Shown piece by piece: positions 18,620 through 27,115 of a DNA stretch of 64,000 bases; positions within the stretch are counted from its first letter, which is position 1; each line of letters starts with the position of its first letter. The notes beneath the pieces are model-generated. The model searched no databases and was not told the DNA's origin. It worked only from the letters and a program-made list of their open reading frames with translations. Source of the stretch: Paenibacillus fonticola DSM 21315. GTDB lineage: Bacteria; Bacillota; Bacilli; Paenibacillales; Paenibacillaceae. Position numbers and translations under genes: made by a program. Location of the stretch: contig NZ_KB907249.1 in the NCBI RefSeq assembly GCF_000381905.1, positions 1 to 64,000 of the forward strand. Reading direction: 5' to 3'.

Positions 18620-18712
18620 CTGTGCTGTAAATGAGATAAAAAGCACGATATTTGGAGCATAAACATCCGGTGAATGATATGTTAAAATAGGAGCAAGGAG
18701 GTGATTGTCCCC

Positions 18713-18928
18713 GTGATTTCGGATGAACAATTGAACGAATATCGATTATCCGGTGAAAAAGTGCGGGTCGTGCGGGATGCCATGCCTGATAATGACATCC
18801 GGGGCATCGTCGTAGCTTGGGATGATACACATGTATTAATCCGCAGACCGAATCGCAATGTCGTTAAGCTGGATCGAAGTTACATCATTCAACCTTCGCG
18901 TGAACCGCGAATTTCACCGGAGGATTAG
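18713..18928 (+). CDS. Hypothetical protein, 71 aa
   Basis: A small soluble protein reading SDEQLNEYRLSGEKVRVVRD near its start, with a central beta-rich stretch (GIVVAWDDTHVLIRRPNRNV). This looks like a small barrel or Hfq/SH3-like fold, which is only a guess. The GTG start is set by a near-perfect ribosome-binding site, AAGGAGGTGAT, seven bases upstream; an ATT-extended upstream frame is not needed. No family name assigned. It is transcribed separately from the previous gene, after that gene's terminator. Confidence 0.72.
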   Translation: MISDEQLNEYRLSGEKVRVVRDAMPDNDIRGIVVAWDDTHVLIRRPNRNVVKLDRSYIIQPSREPRISPED

Positions 18929-18948
18929 CATATTTTTGGGCGGACGGG

Positions 18949-18998
18949 GTTAACGTATTAAGTGTAAGTTCATGCTCTTTGAGTTATTAATCGTTAAC
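18949..18998. promoter_or_regulatory. Inverted repeat upstream of the AhpD-like gene
   Basis: GTTAACGTATTAA (18949) is repeated as TTAATCGTTAAC (18987-18998) in inverted form with one base of slip. It sits just upstream of the ribosome-binding site of the next gene, so it could be an operator. Confidence 0.4.
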
Positions 18999-19027
18999 TT
19001 CACTTTACTTACGAAAGGAGTCCGTCT

Positions 19028-19374
19028 ATGTCGCTTGTGAGCGATAAAGTAGGTGCATACAAACAGGAAATTCACCGTTATGGCGAAATGATGCCAGGCG
19101 TGACGGAGGCGTACCACGCGTTACAGGAGAGAGTTTCGCCGATGGGGCGCTCGATGCCAAGACAAAGCAGCTTATCGCTATTGGTATTGCGTTATCGATG
19201 AACCAAGAGGTCTGTACGTTCTATCACGTGAACGAGGCGCGGGCCAAAGGGGCGTCAAACGCAGAAATACTGGAGACGGTTGCCGTAGCCTCCGCTGCGC
19301 TCGCAGGCAACGCTTTATCGCAGGGAGTTACCCGCGTGCAGCAAGCTTTGGAGGCAGAGTCGGCGCTGCAGTAG
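19028..19374 (+). pseudogene. Carboxymuconolactone decarboxylase/AhpD-like protein, frameshifted
   Basis: The first 36 codons read MSLVSDKVGAYKQEIHRYGE onward through HALQERV, then the frame hits a stop at 19198. The second half reads in the next frame: DGALDAKTKQLIAIGIALSM, then EVCTFYHVNEARAKG and ASAALAGNALSQGV, ending at 19374. This is the AhpD/CMD fold, in which a Cys and a His of the central helix act in alkylhydroperoxide reduction. The join fits loss of a single T in the TTT run at about 19138 (GTTTTCGCC expected). AAAGGAG precedes the ATG and a terminator follows, so the gene was functional until recently; one base of sequencing error could also explain it. Confidence 0.82.
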
Positions 19375-19420
19375 CGTTAGCGCTATCGCTAGTGTGAGTA
19401 GCGCATATGGCAATTCAATT

Positions 19421-19464
19421 AGCTGTCCTTGAGCCTTGGAAGGCCCTGAGGACAGCTTTTTTTT
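19421..19464 (+). terminator. Rho-independent terminator
   Basis: AGCTGTCCT (19421-19429) pairs perfectly with AGGACAGCT (19449-19457), with a T8 tail. It follows the AhpD-like gene. Confidence 0.85.
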
Positions 19465-19506
19465 GCAGGATAAGGCTAGGGAAGGTAGCTTGATGGCTTG
19501 CTTGGA

Positions 19507-19920
19507 TCAGGAGGCGATGTCTCTATTTCCAGCTTTCTGCCAATATGCGGGGGATAATATGTGCTTGGCCTGATATAGCACGATTGCTCCGATAACTATC
19601 GTGATGGCAAAGCTGCCGCAGGCTAGCGAAGGAAGCCAGGACCATTCCCAAATGGATTTCCCAAGCGCGGTCTGCCAACCAATACATATAACTCCTAGAA
19701 AGTAAAGGAAGCCAGAAAGATGAATGACTCTGCGCCGTACTGATGTAGTGATCGTGGAGTGTTCAGCTAACCAGGCAATAGGGCAAGCTGTTAGAAGCCT
19801 GGAAATCGCAGTATGATCTGTGCATTGCAACCTGGTCAAAAAAATAAAAAAAATGTTGACTCTCTTCGGCGGGCGTGATATTATATATCTTGTCGCTGCG
19901 GAAAATACTCTGCAAGACAA
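19507..19920 (-). CDS. Possible small membrane protein (uncertain)
   Basis: An open frame of up to 137 codons with two hydrophobic segments in its second half (VIHLSGFLYFLGVICIGW and FAITIVIGAIVLYQA). The first third runs through the tRNA promoter on the other strand and is unlikely to be translated. No ATG with a ribosome-binding site lies near a sensible start. It may be the remains of a two-span membrane protein that lost its start, or chance. If it is false, 19465-19855 holds nothing else I recognise. Confidence 0.25.
   Translation of the reverse strand: MSCRVFSAATRYIISRPPKRVNIFFIFLTRLQCTDHTAISRLLTACPIAWLAEHSTITTSVRRRVIHLSGFLYFLGVICIGWQTALGKSIWEWSWLPSLACGSFAITIVIGAIVLYQAKHILSPAYWQKAGNRDIAS
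19856..19884 (+). promoter_or_regulatory. tRNA-Leu promoter
   Basis: TTGACT and TATTAT with a 17-bp spacer, 44 bp before the mature tRNA. The match to sigma-A consensus is strong. Confidence 0.8.
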
Positions 19921-19928
19921 GACAGCAT

Positions 19929-20012
<84 letters not shown>

Positions 20013-20016
20013 TTAT

Positions 20017-20039
20017 ATTAACAAAGAATTAGCTCTTGA
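20017..20039. repeat. 23-bp direct repeat, left copy (possible attachment-site flank)
   Basis: ATTAACAAAGAATTAGCTCT plus TGA, identical to 40931-40953. Each copy lies just after a tRNA-Leu 3' end. The two copies are 20,914 bp apart. Confidence 0.7.
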
Positions 20040-20070
20040 GTCTTCTTTCGTGGAGATTCAGGAGCTTTTT
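20031..20070 (+). terminator. tRNA-Leu terminator
   Basis: AGCTCTTGA and TCAGGAGCT form the stem (one wobble), followed by a T5 run. Confidence 0.75.
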
Positions 20071-20100
20071 GCATACTCGGAATTTGCAGGTTAATGCACA

Positions 20101-20352
20101 TTATTTGAGCCGAAGAAGCTTTGAACTGTATTCAAGATGTACATCTATGTTGGCGGTCGTGGAAAAATGGCTATGTCCTAACCATGCCTGATCTTCTTTT
20201 AAGCTGATGCCGTTCGCAAGCAGCAAGCTGGCGCAACTGTGCCGAAGATCGTGAAACCGAATCCGCCGTAAATTATGCTTTCTCAGGACGACTTGAATTG
20301 GTGAAAGGAAAGAGATGCTATACATAGAGTCAAGGTGTCGTTGTAACGTCAA
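20101..20352 (-). pseudogene. Tyrosine recombinase (integrase) C-terminal remnant
   Basis: The last 80 or so residues of a phage-type integrase: IRFHDLRHSCASLLLANGIS contains the HxxR box, and WLGHSHFSTTANIDVHLEY the end of the catalytic domain. The usual Tyr nucleophile site reads ANIDVHLEY, where the family has a tyrosine (NIYxH), so the catalytic Tyr appears replaced by Asp. About 250-300 N-terminal residues are missing. It lies 89 bp after tRNA-Leu, the classical place for the integrase of a tRNA-targeting island. Not functional. Confidence 0.8.
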
Positions 20353-20412
20353 GGACGCAATTTACCGGATGACAGATTATCTCAATAAATATCGCATGAA
20401 ACTTGGCACTGC

Positions 20413-20754
20413 TTAGAATCCTTCGATCTTGAAGTTCTTGTTATTGTGGCTCAGGGGAGCGGGGCGGAGGGGCATAGGGGGATCTTCATGAAAGATCTTT
20501 CCCATCAAGAACTTGTTATTGCCGGCCGCTGATTTACCCGGCTCGCACAGTACCTGCAGCGTTGTTTCGTCGGTATGCAGGATGTCTTGATTCGATAGAT
20601 GCGTCTTCATCCGCTGGGTCAGTAGCGAAAGCCAATGCTCCGCACCATAAATCATCTAATTGGCAAGTGTCTGGCGTGATAGAGTCAGCCCCATGTGTGC
20701 GAATTGCTGCTCCTGTCGGTACAGTGGCTGATTAGCCGCATACTTCTGGCTCAT
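20413..20754 (-). mobile_element. IS66-family transposase remnant
   Basis: Reading from 20754 gives [20 protein letters not shown] and [11 protein letters not shown], an amber codon where the family has Trp, then IYGAEHWLSLLTQRMKTHL and ILHTDETTLQVLCEPGK. The HTDET segment includes one acidic catalytic residue of the IS66 TnpC DDE domain. The sequence then runs into unrelated codons and stops. Only the middle part of a roughly 500-residue transposase is left, with no terminal inverted repeats seen. Confidence 0.75.
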
Positions 20755-20838
20755 CACACATCCCCAAAAAGAACCCTTAATTCGTGAAACTAAGACCATC
20801 CTCCTGTTAGGCTCTCCAGGTGAATATAGTGAATAATT

Positions 20839-21732
20839 CTAATCTTCATGTTCATGTTTATAGATTTTTTTCTTACGATAAAAGGAAGGATTAACTCCAT
20901 CTATTTTTTTAAAGGCTTTACTAAAGGAATGAATATCCGGAAAGCCGACACTTTCGGCAATGAGCGTTAACGGGTCATTAGTGAACTGAATCATTTCCTT
21001 CGCCTTTTCTATTCTTAGTAAAAGATGATATTGGATTGGGCTCTTCCCGAATGATTGTTTGAATAATGAAATCATATAGTATTTGCTAATTCCCGAAATT
21101 TTGGAAAGTTCATCTAAGGTTACCTTTCGGTCGATATTGTGGTTCAAGTACATCCGCAACTGCTCCATTTCTCCCATATTGGTTACTAGATGTGGATTAC
21201 AGTTCCAGTAGTTTTCACGTAAAAGTACATTCAATAACTGCAAAAACAGTCCTTTTATATTCATTTCATAAAAGGGTAACGTCATTTGAAATTCTTTTAT
21301 GATTTCAAAGATGATTCTTTCGATAACCAAGGTATTCCTTAACCGAATGTGACTGGGAATCTGAGGGATAATTTGCTCAAGATCGTCGTTTCGAAACCAT
21401 TTCATTTCATCCGCAGTCATATCTTCAAGTTTTTTAAAGGAAACCTTTACATCCGGACTATCCTCCTTATAGAACAAATCAAAATGTAAATGAGGTTGTC
21501 GTACTAATTCTGTTCCTAACTTTCTAATAGAGTGCCGTTGCTTTGGACGAAAAAGAAAGAGGTCCCCCGGTTCCCCGATAAAAACATCATTCTCGACGGT
21601 TACTTGTATTCTGCCTTCCTTAACGTAAAGTAACTCATAGTCAAATAAAACTCTCTCCTCTAAATACCAAGGGAATGGGATATGACTATCCATTGCTATC
21701 CGGATGTACGGCGATAATTGTTGAAAGTTCAT
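20839..21732 (-). CDS. AraC-family transcriptional regulator
   Basis: A 297-residue regulator. The N-terminal cupin-like domain includes FDYELLYVKEGRIQVTVEN and PGDLFLFRPKQRHSI and probably binds a sugar. The C-terminal 100 residues hold two helix-turn-helix motifs (VTLDELSKISGISKYYMISL and LIAESVGFPDIHSFSKAFKK), ending in the standard VNPSFYRKK. GAAGGGAAAG lies before the chosen ATG; the frame extends 24 codons upstream without such a site. It is divergent from the ABC importer/GH32 operon at 22147 and is the likely activator of that operon. Confidence 0.9.
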   Translation of the reverse strand: MNFQQLSPYIRIAMDSHIPFPWYLEERVLFDYELLYVKEGRIQVTVENDVFIGEPGDLFLFRPKQRHSIRKLGTELVRQPHLHFDLFYKEDSPDVKVSFKKLEDMTADEMKWFRNDDLEQIIPQIPSHIRLRNTLVIERIIFEIIKEFQMTLPFYEMNIKGLFLQLLNVLLRENYWNCNPHLVTNMGEMEQLRMYLNHNIDRKVTLDELSKISGISKYYMISLFKQSFGKSPIQYHLLLRIEKAKEMIQFTNDPLTLIAESVGFPDIHSFSKAFKKIDGVNPSFYRKKKIYKHEHED

Positions 21733-21857
21733 ATTAGTCTTTCCCTTCAGAGTGTTTTTCAAAGCAATATATGACAAATAAACAATAATTCTACCTAAAT
21801 ACAAATCGACAAATGTATTATAACATGTATATGTGATGAGTGAATCGTTTCCATTGA

Positions 21858-22049
21858 ATTGAAATTATTGATAAGGAAAGCCAATCTCGTCATGAAATTA
21901 CATCAGGAACAGGACATGAACGTTTGGCAATAAAACAGCCATTAAGCGGACTGCCATTTATCAAAGATTCACGCAGTCTACCTGAATCAAGCTGGGATCG
22001 AACGAGGGGAAACTGGGACTTATATTTTATTGAGGGTATCACTTCATGA
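21858..22049 (+). other. Possible C-terminal gene remnant
   Basis: A 63-codon open frame without a start, reading ERLAIKQPLSGLPFIKDSRS and WDRTRGNWDLYFIEG, ends at TGA 22047-22049. The composition looks protein-like rather than random, so it may be the tail of a gene lost during island assembly. I do not recognise the family. The stretch also carries the promoter region of the operon starting at 22147. Confidence 0.25.
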
Positions 22050-22146
22050 ATGTGCAAGGGAAATTATGGTCTGGTATTCTTGGTGGTTGTATGGTTTTGT
22101 CGACGGTTTTGTCCGGTAGTTCTAGATAAGTTGAGAGGAGAAAAGT

Positions 22147-23427
22147 ATGAAAACAACACGTGTAATGATGAGTGCCGTACTGTTTCTTTGTTTCTTGGTT
22201 GTGTTAGTCGGATGTGGAAATAACTCTGCAGGTAGCTCTAATGACAAGACGTTAACGGTATTAGTTGAAGGCGGTGGTCCTGCTTTTGAAGTGGCGAATA
22301 AAACCGCAGCGAAGTTTGAGGAACAGACAGGCTATAAAATTAAGATCGATTCTGTTCCTTATAGCGGGGTATACGATAAGTTGAAGGCTGAAATTGATGC
22401 GAAAAAATCGACTCACGATGTAGCCATTATTGATGTATTATGGTTTCCTTCGTTAGCGAAGGGACTGGAACCATTAGGGAATGTGTTGACGGAAGAACAG
22501 ATGAATGATTTCTTACCTCAATTAAGTGAAAGCGCTACGATAAATGGGGAATTGCTAGGGATTCCGACTTGGACCAATTCTAAAATTTTGCTCTACCATA
22601 AAGATTTGTTCGAGGACCCGAATAACCAAGCGAACTTCGCGAAGGAATTCGGCTATGCCTTGAAGGTGCCAACGAGTTGGAAAGAGTATGAGGACGTTGC
22701 AAAATTCTTCACGAACAATGGAATGTATGGCACGTCCGTTTTCGGTCAGACAGGCGGCGATGCTGTCAGCAGTTGGCTCGACCATGTTACTCAAGCGGGC
22801 GTTGATTCCTTGGTGCTGGATCGTAATGGTGAAGTGAATATCACTGAAGAGCCGTATATCCAATCGCTCACCTTCCTGCAGAATCTAGTCAAAGATAAAG
22901 TTGTCCCTGAGGATTATCTGTCCATTGCAAGCAGCGAAACTGCAGAGCTGTTCAATAACGGTAAATTGGCGATGCAGCTTGCGTGGGGACATTTTTACCT
23001 CTCCTCAGATAAAGTGTTGCCAGGGCGGATTGGTGCTGCACCGATGATTGCGGGAGAGAAGGGGGTTGGCGCGGTACCAGGGCCCTGGTATCAAGTAGTC
23101 TTGAAGGATTCTCAGAAGAAAGACATTGCGGAGCAATATCTCAAGTTCATGTATGATCAAAATGAGCTGTATATGGAATCGTTAGGGGTAGCAGCTCGAA
23201 AGTCAGTCTTTGAAAAGTATATTGATATTCCGCAATATGCGCATGTGAAGGCGATTGAAGCGACCCTTGACGGAGCACAGACGCAGAACAGACCACAGAT
23301 TGAGCAGTGGAGCCAAATTGAGAATGAAGTCCTCTCGCCGATGCTGCAAAAGGTTCTATCCGGCAGCGATCCAGCCACGGAATTAACATTGGCTAAAGAA
23401 CAAATCGAAGAAATTCTAGGCAGATAG
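22147..23427 (+). CDS. ABC sugar transporter substrate-binding lipoprotein
   Basis: Family 1 extracellular solute-binding protein, 426 residues. The signal peptide ends in a lipobox (VVLVGC, Cys near 23), so the mature protein is lipid-anchored outside the membrane. The N-terminal lobe reads KTLTVLVEGGGPAFEVANKT, and YLKFMYDQNELYMES is near the C-terminus. It leads an importer operon with two MalF/MalG-type permeases and a GH32 enzyme. Substrate is therefore probably a fructose-containing oligosaccharide; sequence alone does not prove it. GAGAGGAGAAAAGT precedes the ATG. Confidence 0.9.
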   Translation: MKTTRVMMSAVLFLCFLVVLVGCGNNSAGSSNDKTLTVLVEGGGPAFEVANKTAAKFEEQTGYKIKIDSVPYSGVYDKLKAEIDAKKSTHDVAIIDVLWFPSLAKGLEPLGNVLTEEQMNDFLPQLSESATINGELLGIPTWTNSKILLYHKDLFEDPNNQANFAKEFGYALKVPTSWKEYEDVAKFFTNNGMYGTSVFGQTGGDAVSSWLDHVTQAGVDSLVLDRNGEVNITEEPYIQSLTFLQNLVKDKVVPEDYLSIASSETAELFNNGKLAMQLAWGHFYLSSDKVLPGRIGAAPMIAGEKGVGAVPGPWYQVVLKDSQKKDIAEQYLKFMYDQNELYMESLGVAARKSVFEKYIDIPQYAHVKAIEATLDGAQTQNRPQIEQWSQIENEVLSPMLQKVLSGSDPATELTLAKEQIEEILGR

Positions 23428-23432
23428 AAAAA

Positions 23433-23458
23433 AGGTGGTGCGTTCGAACGTGCCACCT
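23433..23458 (+). other. Intercistronic hairpin
   Basis: AGGTGG...CGTTCGAACG...CCACCT is a near-perfect palindrome without a T tract, located between the binding-protein and permease genes. Such hairpins often stabilise the upstream message so that the binding protein is made in excess; here that is inference. Confidence 0.6.
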
Positions 23459-23475
23459 AAGCAAGGAGTCTAACG

Positions 23476-24402
23476 ATGCGCATGATCACGATAACAGAAG
23501 AGTCTCTTCCAAAAAAAAAATCTCAGAAACGAGTGTCTTCGACCATTGATCGAAAAACATTGATGTTGTTTTTCTTGCCAGCAGCTATTTTTATGTTCCT
23601 GTTCTTGTTATATCCGTTATTCAAGCTCGTGTTCGACAGTTTCTTTGTTACCAATGATGTTGGGACACGCACTTTTGCGGGGGGCGATAATTACCTCCGT
23701 GCCGTAGAATCTGCTTCGTTTTGGAAGTCGTTTAAGAATACGGTCATTTATGTGTTGTTGGCAGTAGGCTTTGAGACAATAATTGGCTTGACCTTAGCAG
23801 TTGTTTTTACGCATAAATATCGTGGGTTCCGCTTCTTACGCACCTTGATTTTGTCGCCATTAATGATTGCACCGCTCGTGGCCGGCTTGATCTGGAAATT
23901 CATGCTGAGCAACCAGTTCGGCATTATTAATACGTTATTGGTAAAGCTGGGGCTTATTGAATCCACCAGCAGCATACTCTGGCTGGCCGACCCTAAAATT
24001 TCACTCCTGTCATGTATCATTGCGGATGTCTGGCTAACAACACCCTTTATGATGTTGATGTTTCTAGCGGGGATTCAAGGTGTTCCGGACAGTCTATACG
24101 AAGCGGCGGAAATCGAAGGTGCAAGTCGTTCGCAAATGATTTTCAAGATTATAATACCGAATATTAAACCGATTCTTATGAGCGCTCTGGTCGTGCGGAT
24201 TATTGATGCTGCGCGTTCCTTCGATATTATTTGGGTCATGACGCAAGGGGGACCTATCAATTCATCCGAGCTCTTGAGCGTGCATATTTACAAGATGCTT
24301 CAACGGTACGGTGATGTAGGGTATGCGAGTGCAATGGCCGTGATCTTCATTGTGCTGTTGGTAGGAATTACATTGCTATCCATGCGAAAAGTAAAAGAAT
24401 AG
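23476..24402 (+). CDS. Sugar ABC transporter permease (MalF type)
   Basis: Inner-membrane permease of a CUT1-class importer, 308 residues, six predicted spans beginning LMLFFLPAAIFMFLFLLYPL. The EAA loop that contacts the ATPase is DSLYEAAEIEGASRSQMIFK, with the conserved Gly. A basic N-terminal tail of about 30 residues is cytosolic. It is followed 13 bp later by the partner permease. No ATPase gene occurs in the operon, so a shared MsmX/UgpC-like ATPase elsewhere must energise it. Confidence 0.92.
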   Translation: MRMITITEESLPKKKSQKRVSSTIDRKTLMLFFLPAAIFMFLFLLYPLFKLVFDSFFVTNDVGTRTFAGGDNYLRAVESASFWKSFKNTVIYVLLAVGFETIIGLTLAVVFTHKYRGFRFLRTLILSPLMIAPLVAGLIWKFMLSNQFGIINTLLVKLGLIESTSSILWLADPKISLLSCIIADVWLTTPFMMLMFLAGIQGVPDSLYEAAEIEGASRSQMIFKIIIPNIKPILMSALVVRIIDAARSFDIIWVMTQGGPINSSELLSVHIYKMLQRYGDVGYASAMAVIFIVLLVGITLLSMRKVKE

Positions 24403-24415
24403 GGAGACGATTCCA

Positions 24416-25270
24416 TTGTTTGCAGAACAACTTGGGCGAAATAGAAAAGACAATGTTTGGATCTTTATCATGTACGGAGTAGCTGCATTGTTCTTGGTCG
24501 TCTTTATATTTCCGTACCTATATATGTTGCTATCCTCATTTAAGCCGTCCAACGAGGTAATTTCCACGTCGCCAACTTTTTACCCAAAGGCTTTCTCGAT
24601 CGAGAATTATATTCAATTATCGCAATATGCGGGGATGGGTAGATTCTTTATCAACAGTATTGTTGCAGCATCAGTGGGTACTCTTATATGTCTTATCTTA
24701 GGATCTATGGCTTCGTATGCTATTTCCAGAACAGCAGCATCGAAATTAAGCGGGTTTTTTTTGGTACTTGTTCTGTGCCTCAAGATGATTCCGATGTCCA
24801 GTATCGCGGTACCAATTTACGCATTGATCCAAAAATTCGGTTTATATGATTATTTGCCTGCTCTAGTCGTGGTGTATGCAGCTGTCAATATGCCATTTGT
24901 ACTGTGGATGATGATTAGCTTTTTTAAAGCCATTCCAATCGATATGGATGAGGCGGCTTCGATTGACGGGGCTTCCCCGATTGTGAGCTTTCGAAAAGTC
25001 ATTCTGCCGATCACCATTCCAGGGATCATTTCGACGGGGATCTTCACCTTTTTGTTGGCGTGGAACGATTTCTTGCTAGCACTTCTACTGACGAGCAGCT
25101 CAGCAAAGACCGTGCCCGTTGCGTTGTCGGAGTTTTTGACGGCATACAACTTGGATCTGGGACCGATGACTGCGGCAGCAACTTTATTTAGTTTTCCGGT
25201 AATTGTCATTTCGTTCTTCTTACAGAAATATCTGGTATCTGGCATGTTGGCCGGGTCCGTGAAGGAATAA
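24416..25270 (+). CDS. Sugar ABC transporter permease (MalG type)
   Basis: Second permease of the CUT1 importer, 284 residues. It has the expected N-terminal span (ALFLVVFIFPYLYMLLSSFK), the EAA loop MDEAASIDGASPIVSFRKVI and the C-terminal KYLVSGMLAGSVKE end typical of this subfamily. The start is TTG at 24416, supported by GGGAGACG seven bases upstream; no in-frame ATG gives the complete first span. Translation follows the MalF-type gene directly. Confidence 0.9.
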   Translation: MFAEQLGRNRKDNVWIFIMYGVAALFLVVFIFPYLYMLLSSFKPSNEVISTSPTFYPKAFSIENYIQLSQYAGMGRFFINSIVAASVGTLICLILGSMASYAISRTAASKLSGFFLVLVLCLKMIPMSSIAVPIYALIQKFGLYDYLPALVVVYAAVNMPFVLWMMISFFKAIPIDMDEAASIDGASPIVSFRKVILPITIPGIISTGIFTFLLAWNDFLLALLLTSSSAKTVPVALSEFLTAYNLDLGPMTAAATLFSFPVIVISFFLQKYLVSGMLAGSVKE

Positions 25271-25293
25271 TACAACGATGTGGAGTGATCAGT

Positions 25294-26733
25294 ATGGATT
25301 TGCATGAGCGAAGAATTGCAGAAGCAAATATCTATTTGAACCAGTATCGTAATAAAATCAGTCAAAGTCAATATCGCCAAAATTATCATTTCTGCACACC
25401 TGTTGGTTGGTTGAATGACCCGAATGGATTCATTCAGTATCGAGGCGAGTATCATTTATTCTATCAATTTCATCCATACAAGCCTTATTGGGGTGCAATG
25501 TACTGGGGTCATGCCAAAAGTAAAGATTTGATTCACTGGGAGCACCTCCCTGTGGCATTGGCGCCGAGCGAAGCTTATGACGATCATGAAAAAGGCGGCT
25601 GTTTCTCAGGAACAGCGATCGAGAAAGATGGTCGATTATATATCTTCTACACCGGAACGGTCCTCCAAGGGGAGAAGGTGATTCAGACCCAATGTCTTGC
25701 GATCAGTGAAGATGGGTTGAAGTTTACGAAGTATGCGGGAAATCCGATTATCGATGCGGATTATCCGGGTGTTACGCCTGAGAATTTTCGTGATCCGAAG
25801 GTATGGGAGCATAATGGCCGGTATCATATGATTGTCGGTACGAGTATTTCGGGGAGAGGAAACGCCTTGTATTACACGTCGGATAATCTAGTGGATTGGG
25901 AACTCTCGGGCCCATTCGTTGATTATGAAGGCAATTATGGGACCATGTGGGAATGTCCGGATTTCTTTAGGATCGGAGAGAAGGCGGTCCTTCTTTTTTC
26001 ACCAATGGGACTCGGTGAGACGACAACGCTATATTTGGTTGGAACCATCGATGATGCGACCGGGAAGTTTAGGATTGAATCCGAAGAAGTCATTGATTAT
26101 GGGTTTGACTTTTACGCGCCGCAATCGATTTTAGACCATCAAGGTCGAAGGATTATGATGGCTTGGCAGAATGGATGGGATTGGATGCCATGGTGGAAAG
26201 ATTTTGGCCCAACGTCAGAGATGGATCAGTGGTGCGGGGCGATGAGCTTGCCAAGAGAAGTGACTTTGGAGGGTTCTCAATTAGGCTTCAGACCTATTCA
26301 AGAAATCTCGCAATATATGAAGAATCAGTATCTGTTTCAAGAGATTTTTGTCTGGAAAGAAGAGCGTCTGTTAACCGCAGAAATGTCGGAGAGTTTTATG
26401 CTCGAATTAGATCGAACGGATCTTCAGGGTACTTTAACGTTGACCATCAAGAATGAGCAGGGAGTCGCCGATCAAATTGTTTGTTCTCGAACGCGTATAG
26501 AATATTTCAATGTTAACAATCCGTTTGGAAAAACAGGGAAATCGATGGTGGCTGCTGACAATGAACCGCTTCTTTTGTATTCCGATAGCTGCAGCTTAGA
26601 GATTTTTGGAGTGGAATCAGGGAAAATGTTCTCTGTAAATAACTTCATGAAAAAGGGCAAGCGAATAATTACGGTGACGAGCGATTCTCCTAATACAATA
26701 ATTAGATTAAACCTTCGTGAAATACGTACTTAG
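25294..26733 (+). CDS. GH32 beta-fructosidase (sucrose/fructan hydrolase)
   Basis: Cytosolic glycoside hydrolase family 32, 479 residues, no signal peptide. The three family motifs are present: WLNDPNG (Asp nucleophile), FRDPK (transition-state stabiliser) and WECPDFF (acid/base Glu). A five-blade propeller occupies about residues 25-340, followed by the C-terminal beta-sandwich. Family members release fructose from sucrose, sucrose-6-phosphate or small fructans. With an ABC importer rather than a PTS, the substrate should be unphosphorylated. The ATG at 25294, eight bases after GGAG, is preferred over a GTG three codons upstream. In the cluster it may split inulobiose or related sugars. Confidence 0.9.
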   Translation: MDLHERRIAEANIYLNQYRNKISQSQYRQNYHFCTPVGWLNDPNGFIQYRGEYHLFYQFHPYKPYWGAMYWGHAKSKDLIHWEHLPVALAPSEAYDDHEKGGCFSGTAIEKDGRLYIFYTGTVLQGEKVIQTQCLAISEDGLKFTKYAGNPIIDADYPGVTPENFRDPKVWEHNGRYHMIVGTSISGRGNALYYTSDNLVDWELSGPFVDYEGNYGTMWECPDFFRIGEKAVLLFSPMGLGETTTLYLVGTIDDATGKFRIESEEVIDYGFDFYAPQSILDHQGRRIMMAWQNGWDWMPWWKDFGPTSEMDQWCGAMSLPREVTLEGSQLGFRPIQEISQYMKNQYLFQEIFVWKEERLLTAEMSESFMLELDRTDLQGTLTLTIKNEQGVADQIVCSRTRIEYFNVNNPFGKTGKSMVAADNEPLLLYSDSCSLEIFGVESGKMFSVNNFMKKGKRIITVTSDSPNTIIRLNLREIRT

Positions 26734-26764
26734 TTGGTTGAAAGATGAGAAAGGGTGCTCGATC

Positions 26765-27101
26765 GTGGCGAATATTAGTGATGTGGCAAAGAAAGCGGTG
26801 TTTTCCATCAATATCTGACGTAGTATCCAGATATCGATGGGATCTTCTCGATAGATTTGGTCATCATTGCGATGCTTAGACAAACTTTGAAGCGAGGCAT
26901 TCGGGCTCCTCAAGCATTGAGATGAGTCGGATATGATGGGACCTATGTGCGCAGATGACCTATCCTTCTTTTCCAAGCGTCATCCAGCCTTATGAGGAGC
27001 TGGCCAAGAATGTCGTCGCGCTCTTGGTGGAGTTAATGGACAAGAAGGAAATCGATCAAATGATCTATGAATTGGATGTACATCTGACGGAAGAACAGTG
27101 A
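26765..27101 (+). pseudogene. LacI-family repressor, broken
   Basis: The start GTG reads VANISDVAKKA, the first helix-turn-helix of a LacI-type repressor, and then loses sense. The last 40 codons read MTYPSFPSVIQPYEELAKNV and VVALLVELMDKKEID to the stop at 27099, the normal C-terminal end of the family. About 270 codons are missing and several stops intervene, so internal deletion plus decay occurred. The gene sits inside the operon between GH32 and fructokinase, the position of the local repressor in many sucrose operons. Confidence 0.8.
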
Positions 27102-27115
27102 TAGGAGGAAGAGAA

